From Dipetalonema caudispina (lineage: Eukaryota > Nematoda > Chromadorea > Rhabditida > Onchocercidae), in assembly GCA_013365325.1 (NCBI GenBank), contig JABVXV010000155.1, positions 78,271-142,270 of the forward strand: 64,000 bases of DNA, given 5' to 3'. This document shows positions 53,459 to 64,000 of the stretch, piece after piece (the first letter of the stretch is position 1; every line of letters begins with the position of its first letter). Made by a program: the position numbers and the translations under genes. The notes beneath the pieces are model-generated. The model had not been told where the DNA came from, made no database searches, and saw only the letters and a list, made by a program, of their open reading frames with translations.

Positions 53459-55857
53459 TCATAATTTTTTAGATGTGGTAGCTGCTACTTTCACAACTTT
53501 TCTTGTACGTCGATGTGGACATGGACAATATCCGGCATCTTCACCTGGTGAACCCGCGAAACCAGGACTACCGCTACCACCAACATAACCACGTTGACCT
53601 GAATGGTAGTATTACTTATTAACTGTTATTATGCTGAAAAATTAATTAAGCTGAAGATATTCAACAAAATTGTTGGAATAGATTACTGACCATGCATATA
53701 ACTATTAGTATCAATAGATTTGGTTTCCCCTAAAAAAAAGAGAATAAATCTGACCTGGTTGCCCAGCATCTCCTTGTGGTCCCAACGGACCTTGTGGACC
53801 TGGGCCTCCTGCATTTCCTGGTGGACCCATAAAACCTTTAGGTCCAATTTGACCTCGTGGACCAGGTTCACCTGCTGGACCTGGAACTCCACGTGCTCCT
53901 TCTCGGCCTGGCGGTCCGGGTGGCCCTTCTTTGCCAACTGGCCCTGGTTCTCCATTTTCGCCTGGTGCCCCAACTGGACCAGACTGACCTGGATGCCCTG
54001 GAAGACCATCACTTCCGGTTGCACCCTGCAAAATAGTACTTTTGTGGGAATGTTGAAAAATTTTTTTTGAATTACAATTTTCAATTCATCTGGAATTTAA
54101 TTAAATGGAATAAATTAAATTAATAGTTGAGTAGTCAAAAACAAACAGCCATTGTAAAAAAAAGAAAAAAAAGTGATTAAAAGCAAAGAAATGCCTGTTC
54201 TCCTGGTGGTCCGGGAGGTCCCGGATATCCCACATGACCAGCTGGTCCTGGTGGACAGACTCTGCACGAAGCATAATCTTTCGGTCCTTCAATTGGTACA
54301 GAAATTCCCGGAACACCAGGTTCACCTGGTAGACCTGGTTGACCAGGCATGCCATCCATTCCGTCCGTACCTGGTCTACCGGTTGGTCCTGGTGGACAGC
54401 GATTCGATGTATCACAGTCTATAACAGTTGTTTCATTAAAATTGAATTAAAGCAAAAAATGTAAAGAAAAACTACCAAATTTCTGAAATTACTCGTATAA
54501 AGATATTTTTTTTTTTTTGTATAAAACTTACTGCATTTTGGATCTGCTTGACGAACCAAACGTTTTTGTGTCGTTGGTTGCATAATACGGGCTTCTTGCA
54601 ATTCCATCCAGATTTGATCCTGCAAAACTTTTCTTTGAACATATCAATTCCATACCGGTTGATTATTAATTTTCAAATATAATTTTATGATTTCTATTAA
54701 CTTTTACCACAGGTAACATTCCTATGACTCATCAGGAGTTTTCATTTGAGATTTTTAATATGTCAATTTTAATATATTTAGAATTCTATGAGATATTATC
54801 GAAAGAAATGAATGGAAGTGTACAGATAGCAAAAGAAGTTGATAGATTTTCTATCACTCAGTAAAATGTTTCAAATCTAAGCTTCAAAAATTACTTGCCT
54901 TAAATTAAATCTGAGAGTTATTCATTCCATCATCATGCAGTCAATCTTTCAAATATTCTAGAAATTTTACGGCCAGATTATCAGCCTAATATTTGTGAAT
55001 TGTTAAGCTGTTTTCCCAACATTTTATCAAATTTCTTAACTAATTGTCCTATTATTTCATTATCCAACCCCTATCATTCTCAGATTATAGCTAACTTCTT
55101 TGATACTGCATCAAATATTCCTACTCAGATTGCTACAATTTTCTTTTTCCTCGCAACTGTCGTATCCTATGGCTTTTTCGTTTATTATCATTATCGTTTT
55201 GGGCAAAAAATAGAATTTGAAATCAAAAATTGGTTGAAAATTCCGAGAAATTTTTTTGTAACAATTATCTCTAAATTAACAGCAAATTTCAACCGTAATT
55301 AACAAAATTAAATGGTGAAAATACTAGAATAAATCGCTAAAAAATTTGACACAAACAATCTTTTTTTTTTTTCGAAAATAATCTAAAAAAGATATTTCAA
55401 AATTTATTTGTGTTGTACGATTTGATGATATGATATTTGTGTATTGTCTGTTTACTTTTTTTCTTTTATTTTCAGTTTTATTTTTATTTTTATTTTTTAA
55501 ATCCACTAACAGACATTTTCGGAAAGTACACTAGCACAGTTTATTGGAATGAATTTATATTGCAAATATGTTAGTGGGTCAATGTGATGAAATTTTTAAG
55601 TTGTATAGACTAAATTGAAAAGAATTCATAGATTGCGAACGTACAAAGTTGCTATAAAAGAATTTGATTTCGAATTTCAGTACAAAATATTGAAACAAAC
55701 TCACTTGCATAATCATAAATTCATCCATACTTACAGCTAACTTATATTTTAGCATCATAATGGAACCGAAAAATTGATGTATTTGAGCAAAGATAAAGGC
55801 TATCGTAATGATCGAAACAATAACAGTCGAAAAAGCGGCGACTTTTGCTTTAATCAT
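53459..55857 (-). CDS. Nematode cuticle collagen
   Basis: Role (family): secreted structural collagen of the cuticle, trimerised and cross-linked by tyrosines and cysteines, processed by a subtilisin-like protease. Seen: six exons, 55705-55857, 54532-54619, 54195-54418, 53755-54025, 53691-53729 and 53459-53598, in phase, 304 aa. Residues about 6-24 are a hydrophobic signal-anchor ([20 protein letters not shown]). KRLVRQ supplies an RXXR cleavage site just before the first cysteine. Cys clusters [19 protein letters not shown] and YCPCPH flank Gly-X-Y runs of about 10 and 30 triplets. Exon 5 ([13 protein letters not shown]) interrupts Gly-X-Y before a short last run. Intron 3 appears to be GC-AG. 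The C-terminus is basic ([18 protein letters not shown]). I cannot assign a col, dpy, rol or sqt name. Confidence 0.93.
54906..55302 (+). CDS. Unassigned open frame antisense inside collagen intron 1
   Basis: An open + strand frame of about 130 codons lies wholly inside the first intron of the minus-strand collagen gene and ends at TAA near 55300. It lacks an early ATG, so it would need an upstream exon; an acceptor-like ATTATCAG near 54988 precedes CCTAATATTTGTG. The reading looks protein-like, with [18 protein letters not shown], a hydrophobic helix ([20 protein letters not shown]) and a basic tail. I recognise no family. It may be an exon of a nested gene, a decayed gene, or chance. Confidence 0.25.
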
Positions 55858-57857
55858 AATTATGATTCAATTCTCAGGATGAAATATCGTCGAAAAATAC
55901 TGGAAATGAAATTATTATAATTGATTAAGTTAGTTTTTTAAACTTTTTAATTATCAACGATTCGAAAGGAGAAAAGAAAGATCACGTGAATCACCAAAAT
56001 GTGGAATGACGTACAATTCATTTCCCACATTAAACAGTAACCATAAAAATATGATCAATGATCGAGAATGAAATAAGCTGAAACTTCACAATCTATTCTT
56101 ATAATGTAATCTTAATAATGCTATTCTAATTCGGTTAGAATTGAATTGTGATACTTCTATCTATAAATTTTATGAAAATTAAGGAGAATAAAGAAAAAAA
56201 AAGAGGTAAGGATTTCTCGAAGTACGCATCAAACAATCATTGCTTCAAGTCGAACTAATTAAAACTCTTTTATTAATTGGTCAGTTAAAGAGACGTAATA
56301 ATTATGCCTTTGCTATATATCTGATAACCTCATGCTTCTGATAAAAATTTTAAATAATTTCAATGATGATGATGAAATTCCTGATATAATGCAACAGCTT
56401 TTATATTAAGGAATAGCAGGATTGGTACCAGTTGCCTCGGATCATTATACTGGTATTGGTAGTAATAAATGGTGATAGTGATTGCATAGTACTAATGACG
56501 GATAAATTAATCGGTCGAACGGATGTTCCGGTTCCACTGCAATATCCAACGTTATGTAGTTTGATTGATAAAGAAGGAGAAAGAGTCATAAATTGAATGA
56601 ATGACAATGTTGAAGAATTTAAATAAAATCATTTAAAACTCGTTATTTCATTTTATCTCCGATCGATGTTCCGTTTTACCGTATAGATTTTGGAAGAATG
56701 AGAGAAGGGAAAAATAAATAAACAAACAAACAAGGAATGTCATCTTCTACAACTTCTTTTCTTTTCCATCTCATTTTTGATTATCTTTCGTTCAACAGTT
56801 AAATTATGAATTTTATTCTTTCACTTCAAATTTATTCACAATTCGTTTGTTTTTTATGAATGAAAGAAGAAAAAAAAAAAAAAAAGAACGCATTTATTCC
56901 TAATAAGAAATTATTTGGTTGATTTGCCCCATTTTCTTTGTTTTTTTTTTTTTTCTCTCTCCCTAAAATTAACTCTCTTCGTTAATTAAATTTTCGTACA
57001 ATTTTCCTTTGTTTTCTTTTTCATTAAAAAAAAAAAAAAAAAAATCTCTCGCCTTATAACTCTTTCAATTTGTTTATTTTTTTTTTTCTGAAATAAAATT
57101 TTAATTTTATCTTTTTCTAACATCAAGTTATTATTGCCATTTACTTAACAAGATATTATCATCTCATTAGGACACTTTATTATTCGCTTGTTCGAAACAA
57201 CCTTTTTTGTAATATCTAACAAATGTTAATGTTCTTTCTTATTAAATGACAAAAATTCATCGATCATAGGGAATGATTCCTACATCTTTTTTTCACAAAC
57301 ATTTTTACACATTTCATTGTATTTTTTCTTTTGTTTCTTTGTTTCATTGGAATATTTTCAAATTAACTTTTCTAAGTAATGCATTGTAAATCTGAAATGA
57401 ATAACGAGCCTAAACTTGAGTAAAATTCGTTTATTCTTAATTAGATATATATTCTTTCTAGTTTAACGATTAGATCAAACTAATTGGATATCAATTTTCA
57501 CTTTAGTTTGCATTACATTACGCCATAAATCAATTCAATCATAGTAAAAATTTGAGTGAAATTTTAACATCTAATAAATAGCAAAAAACTTAATTATAAT
57601 TCAAAATTTAAAAAAGTATAGGCCAAATATTTGTTATCTTAGCAAATACTTAAATATGAATACTACAAATGAATTAATGTCAAAGTAGGAAATCATCGAA
57701 AATTGATAATTTTATTACATTTCGATATTTTTCATTATTAGAAACAAAAATTCAGCCATTAGTTGAAATAGTTTTAGATGCTTGAATAATATATTGATAC
57801 AGTAAATTGAATACAGTGAATGAGGAATTCATTAAAAAATGAATAATTAAGTAAAAA
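55858..57857. other. Intergenic region between collagen and BAR gene
   Basis: About 2 kb with no supported gene. It should hold the collagen promoter. Poly(T)/poly(A) runs cluster at 56870-57090. A minus-strand frame near 56401-56607 is short and unremarkable. Confidence 0.55.
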
Positions 57858-57863
57858 TTTATT
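57858..57863 (-). terminator. Poly(A) signal of the BAR gene
   Basis: AATAAA on the minus strand about 50 nt downstream of the TAA stop at 57914-57916. Confidence 0.6.
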
Positions 57864-57913
57864 CCTTTCAGCTAATATACTGTTTATCATTGACCAAAAC
57901 TGGCAATGGATGA

Positions 57914-60849
57914 TTATGAAGATATTTTCATTTTTGGCAAATGCTCCTCAAGCAATAAATTTGCATTCTGATGAAAATTTCCAAGCGTTTCAAAATACTG
58001 CAAACAGCAATTACAATGCATTGAAACAAATGAATTGGCAGAAAATAATAATTTTAAAAAATTTAATTTGAAATCTCAGTTGCTGCAATAATAATCAAGA
58101 AATAATCAATTGTCGAATTAAATGACTAATTGCTTATGTATTAATTTCATCAAAGATTTTTGTGGAAGAAAAAAAAGAAAAAGAAATGAATCAATTGTTA
58201 ATTGATAATCAGCTTCATAATTATTAAATTTAATTTAAGCATAAATAATTCCATTATTATTACATTAAACGAAGAAAGCTAAATTAAAAGTTTAGCCATA
58301 AACTATTATTAATTGAGTTAATTTCATGTAAATTTAACTAACATACATCAAATAGTTCCTTTTGATGTTCCTCTTTATCAATGGATAAATGTTCAGGAAA
58401 TGCTGCAACTCGAGCAGCTTGTTGATCAAATTCGCTTACCATACGTTCATAGAATTTCCCTTTTTCTTCTACCATTTCCGTAGTTCGTGCTTGTTTAAGC
58501 TTAAATAATATAAAATTAAAAAAAAAAAAAGAAAAATAACAAAGAAACAAAAAGATCATTTTAATAAAAGGAATAAAGAAGAAAAAATTCATCTAAGATA
58601 AAATATTAAAAATTAAAAGAGAGAGAGAGAGAAAAAAAAATTAAGCCTAAATATTGTATCTCAATAATTATTAATATTAATACATTAAACAATTTTAAAT
58701 ATCAATTTGCCGCGGTAATATTTCTCGAAGAATTGCTAGTAAAACGAACTGCATGTCTAGCAGCATCCATAGTATCGCGTGCTTGCATCAATTTCTTTTG
58801 CGCTTCAATCATTGCTAACTGTTCTTGTGTTACGAATCGTCGCATTCTGCGAATTGATCGACGACCTAAAAATTTGAAACTATCGTTTAATTGTAAAATT
58901 TCGAATAATTTATAAAATGTACTTAATATATAAAAATTTTTGAATGGATGAATGAATCAGTTTAGATAAATTGCGCTATTTTGTCATTAACAAATTCAAC
59001 CTTACCTAATCTTACATTCAAATTAATTTTATTTATCATTTTCAGCTAAAAATAATGGCTTAAGTTATCTTGTCAAAATTTTGATAAATTTTAATAGATA
59101 AACATGATTATCACTTCAACAGCTAACAACTTTATCGAATGGATGATTTAAACTAAAAATAAGTTACAGATCTAAAATTTTAAATAAATTGAATTATTTT
59201 GAAACGAAATAAAAATGTTAAAAATAAAAATATTATCAAAAACCTTTAGCTTGCATTTCACGATTCATTATTGCTAAACGTTTAACAACTGCTTCAGCAT
59301 CAATTAAAGCAGCCTGAAAATTAACTGTAATTAACAAATTTTAATTTGAAATTTTCGACTAAATTTTGCTGTCATTATAATTTCAACATACAAACAATAT
59401 TTATTGTCCATTATATCTGTTATCATCAAATAATATATTCGGTGAATGAAAAGGTAATCATTTCATTCAGTATACCAAAAAATGGTACACGTACGTAACA
59501 AAAATGTGGATTGGCATTGATAACGGATAATTTCATTATCTCAACGATTGGTTATAATATTAATAATTTAAACGATCTAAATGAGTAATTTTTGCTAATG
59601 TCAACTATATCATTTGATATGAAATGTTCATAACAGTCATATTTTCAATAATCATAAAATGCATAAAAACGAATGGAAAAAAAAATTTCAACAAATTGCA
59701 GCTTAATTTCTTCGATCTTTCCGGTTACCTGAGCTTTTTCCGTGTGAAATGGTCGGAAAGCATTAATGTTTTGGGCGAATACCTCATATGGATCTGCTTT
59801 CTCACCACACTCAATGTTTCCATGCCGTAAAATTGTTTCATCATTTTGCAAGACAACTTCTAATCGATCAACCAACTTGTCCACATCTTCTTGATATCTA
59901 TAAAATTATCATTTATCACTTCATAGTGAATAGTTTTCTTTAAAAAAAAAAGAAAAAAAAAAAGATTGTTGGATCATCAATGATTATGATAAATTGAGAT
60001 GGCAGTAACTGAAAAATTGATCTTTTACAAATAACAATTAACCTAGCAAAGATGGAATTGAGATATTTTATGAGTTATTGCAACATTAACTTAATAAACA
60101 ATGCACTAATTAATCATTCCTAATTTATTCGAAAGAGCGTTATCAATCAAAAGATTTTACTAATTGTTGATTTCTATTGCCAACAAACAGAAGATTGATG
60201 ATATGAAGTTTCATTTTTAAAAATTTATTCATCACTTTGATTCATTAGTAATAAATTCTCAAGTAATTAATATATCCATTAACCAACTTGTAATATTTCT
60301 CGATGTCAACAACAAATTCTGGTGCTAAACGTGTCTGCTCCACAATTCCCATACGTTCGCCTACCTGAAATAAATTTATTAATTCATTAAAAACAGAAAA
60401 AAACAAATAAATAGACAAAACTTTTTAATTTGCTATATTAGTTAATTATGCAAGGAATTGAAAAATATGTATCAATAATTCTTTCATAAGCTTTAGTTTA
60501 ACAATGCAAATTAGTTAAATTTATTTTTAACAATATTGAAATATTGCATCTAAAATATTCAAATTATTATTTAATCATTTTTCATCGCATTTGCTCCTTT
60601 TTCTTTTTTCACATTTTAAATAATCTCAGCAAAATCGAAATACACGAATAGAATTTGGTTAATTAATCTAATAATGTCTCTATATTTAAATCGAACAATT
60701 GTGAAATTTTTCATACTTTTTTAAAGATCTCAATTTAGTTCGAAGATTAAACGAGCCTTGAAAAAAAGCTTTCCGACAGGTCCACGTTTTTTTCTCTTTT
60801 CCGATTCATTAGCACCACCGACAGCCGTAGATGTTCCGGATTCATCCAT
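57914..60849 (-). CDS. BAR-domain protein, endophilin-like, without SH3 domain
   Basis: Role (family): BAR domains dimerise into a banana-shaped coiled coil that senses or induces membrane curvature, typically in endocytosis and organelle remodelling. Seen: seven exons, 60778-60849, 60288-60364, 59729-59897, 59244-59313, 58750-58865, 58347-58499 and 57914-57997, all phase-consistent, 246 aa. The segment FVTQEQLAMIEAQKKLMQAR, then DTMDAARHALKQARTTEM, then SEFDQQAARVAAF matches helices 2-3 of endophilin B. Charged coiled coil fills residues 30-240, and the protein ends right after helix 3. Odd points: a lysine/arginine-rich N-terminus (EKRKKRGP) instead of an amphipathic helix, and a basic RRSIRRMRRF at the start of helix 2. 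The exon 1 donor (GTCGGA) is weak, so its end could shift. Confidence 0.82.
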
Positions 60850-62422
60850 CCAAGACTACAATTATTTCAAACCATTCACAATCAGTAGCCAAATAACAAT
60901 GAATTGTTTTAAGGTCAAGTTTATATTTATAAATGAATTTTGTGAAATTATACGATATAATCAAAATATTGAAATGTTTAAGTAATCGCACAACACTGAA
61001 TCATCACATACTTAGTGCATAAAGATGGTACTTACCTATTGTTACAAAATAAAAATTACCAGTTTATTTATTTCCAGATCAATTTATGCATATTTTTTTC
61101 AAAACTTTTTGTAAAATTCGATTAATTGAAATTAGCCTAATATCATATCACTGAAATGATAAATTTATCCATGGTGATATTAAACTGACAAGTTTATTTT
61201 ACAAAGCTACCAAGAAATGACTAATTAGCTCTAATGAATTCAATCATTCAAAAGGCAAAATAAAAGCAAAAAGAAAGCATACAATAAATAAAAATAACAA
61301 AAGTGTAAATATTGAAAAATAGAAAAATTACAAAAAACGAAATATGTAAAGAACCAAACAAAAAGTGGTAAAAAATAAATCAAACATAATAAGTAAGTAA
61401 TTAATTGAAGCAAAATTTTGCAATCTATACAATAATATAACAACTAAAAGTCAAATTTTTGACGGGTTTAAATTTAAATAATACTTCCAGTAAAACTTAA
61501 ATTCAACTTGATTAGTACCAGAAAAATATTCGTATTAACATATCTGTCAATTAAGGATAAAAATTTTAAATAATTAAAAAATGGCTTGCAATGTTGGATT
61601 AATATTTGAACATGCATTATTGATATCCAAATTAATGATATAATCTAAAAACATAGGTAAAATTAAAAAATGAAAGAAAGTAAAAGATATATGAAATGTT
61701 CCAAAAGCTTCACATATGTCATAAAAAAATATTCAAATATCATTTTTTTTGCTAAATTTTGCTCTTATAATATGAATATTGCTGACCAATATAAGTTCAT
61801 CTATTCAAACAAAATTTAATGTTCTAATGAAAAGATAAAAACTTCACAATTTATGGCAATTGTTTTATGGATAAATCAAAATGGATTTGGAAAATGAATT
61901 GGAAGAAGAAAGCTATGAATAAAACGATTGAAATTGGACAAATATTCAACCATTGCTTCCTCATCCATTTTTATCGATTCTTCATTTTTAGCTATTTTTT
62001 TTAAATTTTTTTCTCCAACCTTCTCTCTTTCTCTTTGTCCCTCTCTCTCTCTCTCCTTTGTTGTAAATCTCATTTTAATTTAGTTTTTAAAAACACTTTT
62101 ATAGGCATCAGTTTAAAAAATGACTCTTTTCATACATGTTAATTTTACATCGTATGATCAAAAGTGATCATTTTTTTTTTTTTTAAGAGTGACCATTTCA
62201 TATGTGTTAATTTCACTTTGCATTGCTAATATTGACCATTAATATTTCATAATGGACATTTAGTATCCATAAGATTAACCGTATACTCTCATAAACACTT
62301 TTACTTGTAGTTAATGAAATCTTTTTCAGATGGTGCCATTTTCATTTTCTTGCATGTTTCATTTCTAATAATCTTTAATTGGCCCAGTCATTTCCCGCAC
62401 ATGTAAATATATACACATACGG

Positions 62423-62447
62423 ATATATATATATATATATATATATT
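62423..62447. repeat. (TA)n dinucleotide repeat
   Basis: About 12 perfect TA units. Confidence 0.9.
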
Positions 62448-63189
62448 GGAAATAAAATGGAATGGAAAGACCACTAACAATTATTCAGTTCCGGAAATTA
62501 AGTCAACTCAGCACTGTCGAGTCGGTCGGTGACACAACGATTTGTCGCATTGCATTTGTGCATTAGCCATACTCTCTTCCTCGATATTAGCCAATATTTT
62601 GCTTCATCTATCCTTAGGCATTCTTTTTTGTTCTTGAAGGATAGACTGGTTAGTTTGCTTATTTCATAACAAAATTGCTCATTTTATTTCAATTTTTCAA
62701 TTATAAAATTCTCTTCTTTTTCAATGTATCACTTTTTGTAATACAGTATTAATTAATATTTTTGTCATTCTTTCTATCTTGTGGAAATTTTAAAAGCTTT
62801 TATTCAATCGATATTCTTCTTTATTCTATTGTTCTTTTTTTTCCCTCTTGAAGAATTTTGTTTTATTTTGATTTCGTTGCATTTCAATATGTTTCATAAT
62901 GAATGATACAATAAACAACGATTTACATTAACAATTAATGACACAAATAACATTAACAAATCATTAATTATTATTAGTAATATTGTTAGATTTGATTATA
63001 TATGTATTAACTTAATATTCTCCGTTAATAACGATTATTTTAATACAATATTCGACTATTACTTTCACATTAATCTTACTTGCAAATTTTTTTCTTTTCT
63101 CTTTTTTGTATAGAGAACATATTGTTAATGTCTATTAAACCGATCAGATTGCACTCGAAATTGTTGATCAAACTGACACGGCTAATCAC

Positions 63190-63490
63190 ATTAGCAATAC
63201 TGATATGTTGGTGTATTACACAATAGATTGACATTAACACAGCAATATTTGGAAAATGATGTATTGATATATCGATATCAGATATTGTTATACCTATATT
63301 TTTGTTAACATACGATATTTGATTATTGATATATTGATTCATTTATGTTTGGATATTGGTGTATTAATATATATCGATATTTATGTGTTGTGAATGATAT
63401 ATTAATATTCGGATCTTGACAATATTTATATACCGACATTGGGATATTGGTAGTGATATATCGGTATTTAAATAATGACATATTGAAATT
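63190..63490. repeat. Degenerate ATATTGRTATAT repeat region
   Basis: The phrases GATATTGGTRTATTRATATAT, ATATATCGATAT and GATATATCGGTAT recur imperfectly about every 20-40 nt, giving a loose tandem array with partial dyad symmetry. Confidence 0.6.
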
Positions 63491-63884
63491 AGAATATGTG
63501 CTGATGCAACAAGACTGATTGATTTATATCCGTCGCGGATAAGTTCTGCCGTATATGGCCTTTATAAACACAACTTATCATAATATAAATATTTACTTTT
63601 AACTGTTTTGAAATTATCTTGTTCATTAAAATTTCAATTTATGTACTAAAATACTGTTTTATTTTTAGATAATTAAAATTGGAAGGAGTGTAAGGACGAT
63701 AAACTATTGTTATTAATTACAGCCTTCATAACCATTCCCTGGTTAATTAATTTAGCTGAAAAATGCTAATAGAAATTCAAAATAAATCATTAAATGTGCT
63801 CGTTTTATATTATGAAATTAATGCAACCCTTTTTCTTTTCTTGCTAAAGAATTAAAACATTCTTTATTAGTCACGGATATATTA

Positions 63885-64000
<116 letters not shown>

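Noticed and set aside
53720..54070. 116-codon + strand frame rich in Trp, Thr and Ser
   Set aside because: Antisense shadow of the collagen Gly-X-Y repeats, whose GGN-CCN codons stay open on the opposite strand.
55324..55506. Minus-strand Lys/Asn-rich frame within collagen intron 1
   Set aside because: Low-complexity translation of AT-rich intron with no splice or homology support.
61876..62073. Minus-strand frame rich in REREGQREREK
   Set aside because: GA/CT simple repeat translated in frame; no support as a gene.

Overview
The window looks like nuclear DNA of a parasitic nematode, most likely a filarial or other Spirurina species. It is very AT-rich, and genes are cut into many short exons (about 40-270 nt) by mostly 150-800 nt introns with TTTCAG-type acceptors. 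The genes include a secreted cuticle collagen and a lamin-tailed cytoplasmic intermediate filament protein. I see no bacterial, viral or organellar genes. The species is inferred, not proven.

Layout. (1) About 1-38.2 kb, + strand: one giant gene of roughly 70 exons encoding a bridge-like lipid transfer protein, orthologous to human BLTP1/KIAA1109, fly tweek and C. elegans LPD-3. Its membrane-anchor exon (1325-1490), many conserved blocks in family order, and the terminal exon (stop at 38223-38225) can all be read. Only the first coding exon is unresolved. (2) 38.9-41.85 kb, - strand: the RNA exosome ring subunit EXOSC7/RRP42 (exos-7), 8 exons, 309 aa, complete. (3) 43.36-48.39 kb, - strand: a cytoplasmic intermediate filament protein, 12 exons, 573 aa, complete. 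(4) 53.46-55.86 kb, - strand: a cuticle collagen, 6 exons, 304 aa, with one intron that appears to be GC-AG. (5) 57.91-60.85 kb, - strand: a small BAR-domain (endophilin-like) protein, 7 exons, 246 aa. The last 3 kb and the 48.4-53.4 kb interval are intergenic, AT-rich and full of simple repeats.

The four minus-strand genes lie head to tail and converge on the giant plus-strand gene. Gaps of 1.5-5 kb make a classical tight operon unlikely. The genes have unrelated housekeeping or structural roles: inter-organelle lipid transport, RNA decay, cytoskeleton, cuticle, and membrane curvature. BLTP1 and the BAR protein both act at membranes, but nothing in the sequence links them.

Exon coordinates for EXOSC7, the filament gene, the collagen and the BAR gene were derived by hand with intron phases checked. 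For the lipid-transfer gene the exons at both ends are precise; those marked 'about' are approximate. The less ordinary signals are two MITE-like foldback elements (19.7 kb and 51.3 kb), a perfect 22-bp hairpin in an intron (15.9 kb), the GC-AG collagen intron, a poly(A) signal overlapping the exos-7 stop codon, and an unexplained opposite-strand ORF inside the collagen gene. I found no clearly new biological system.
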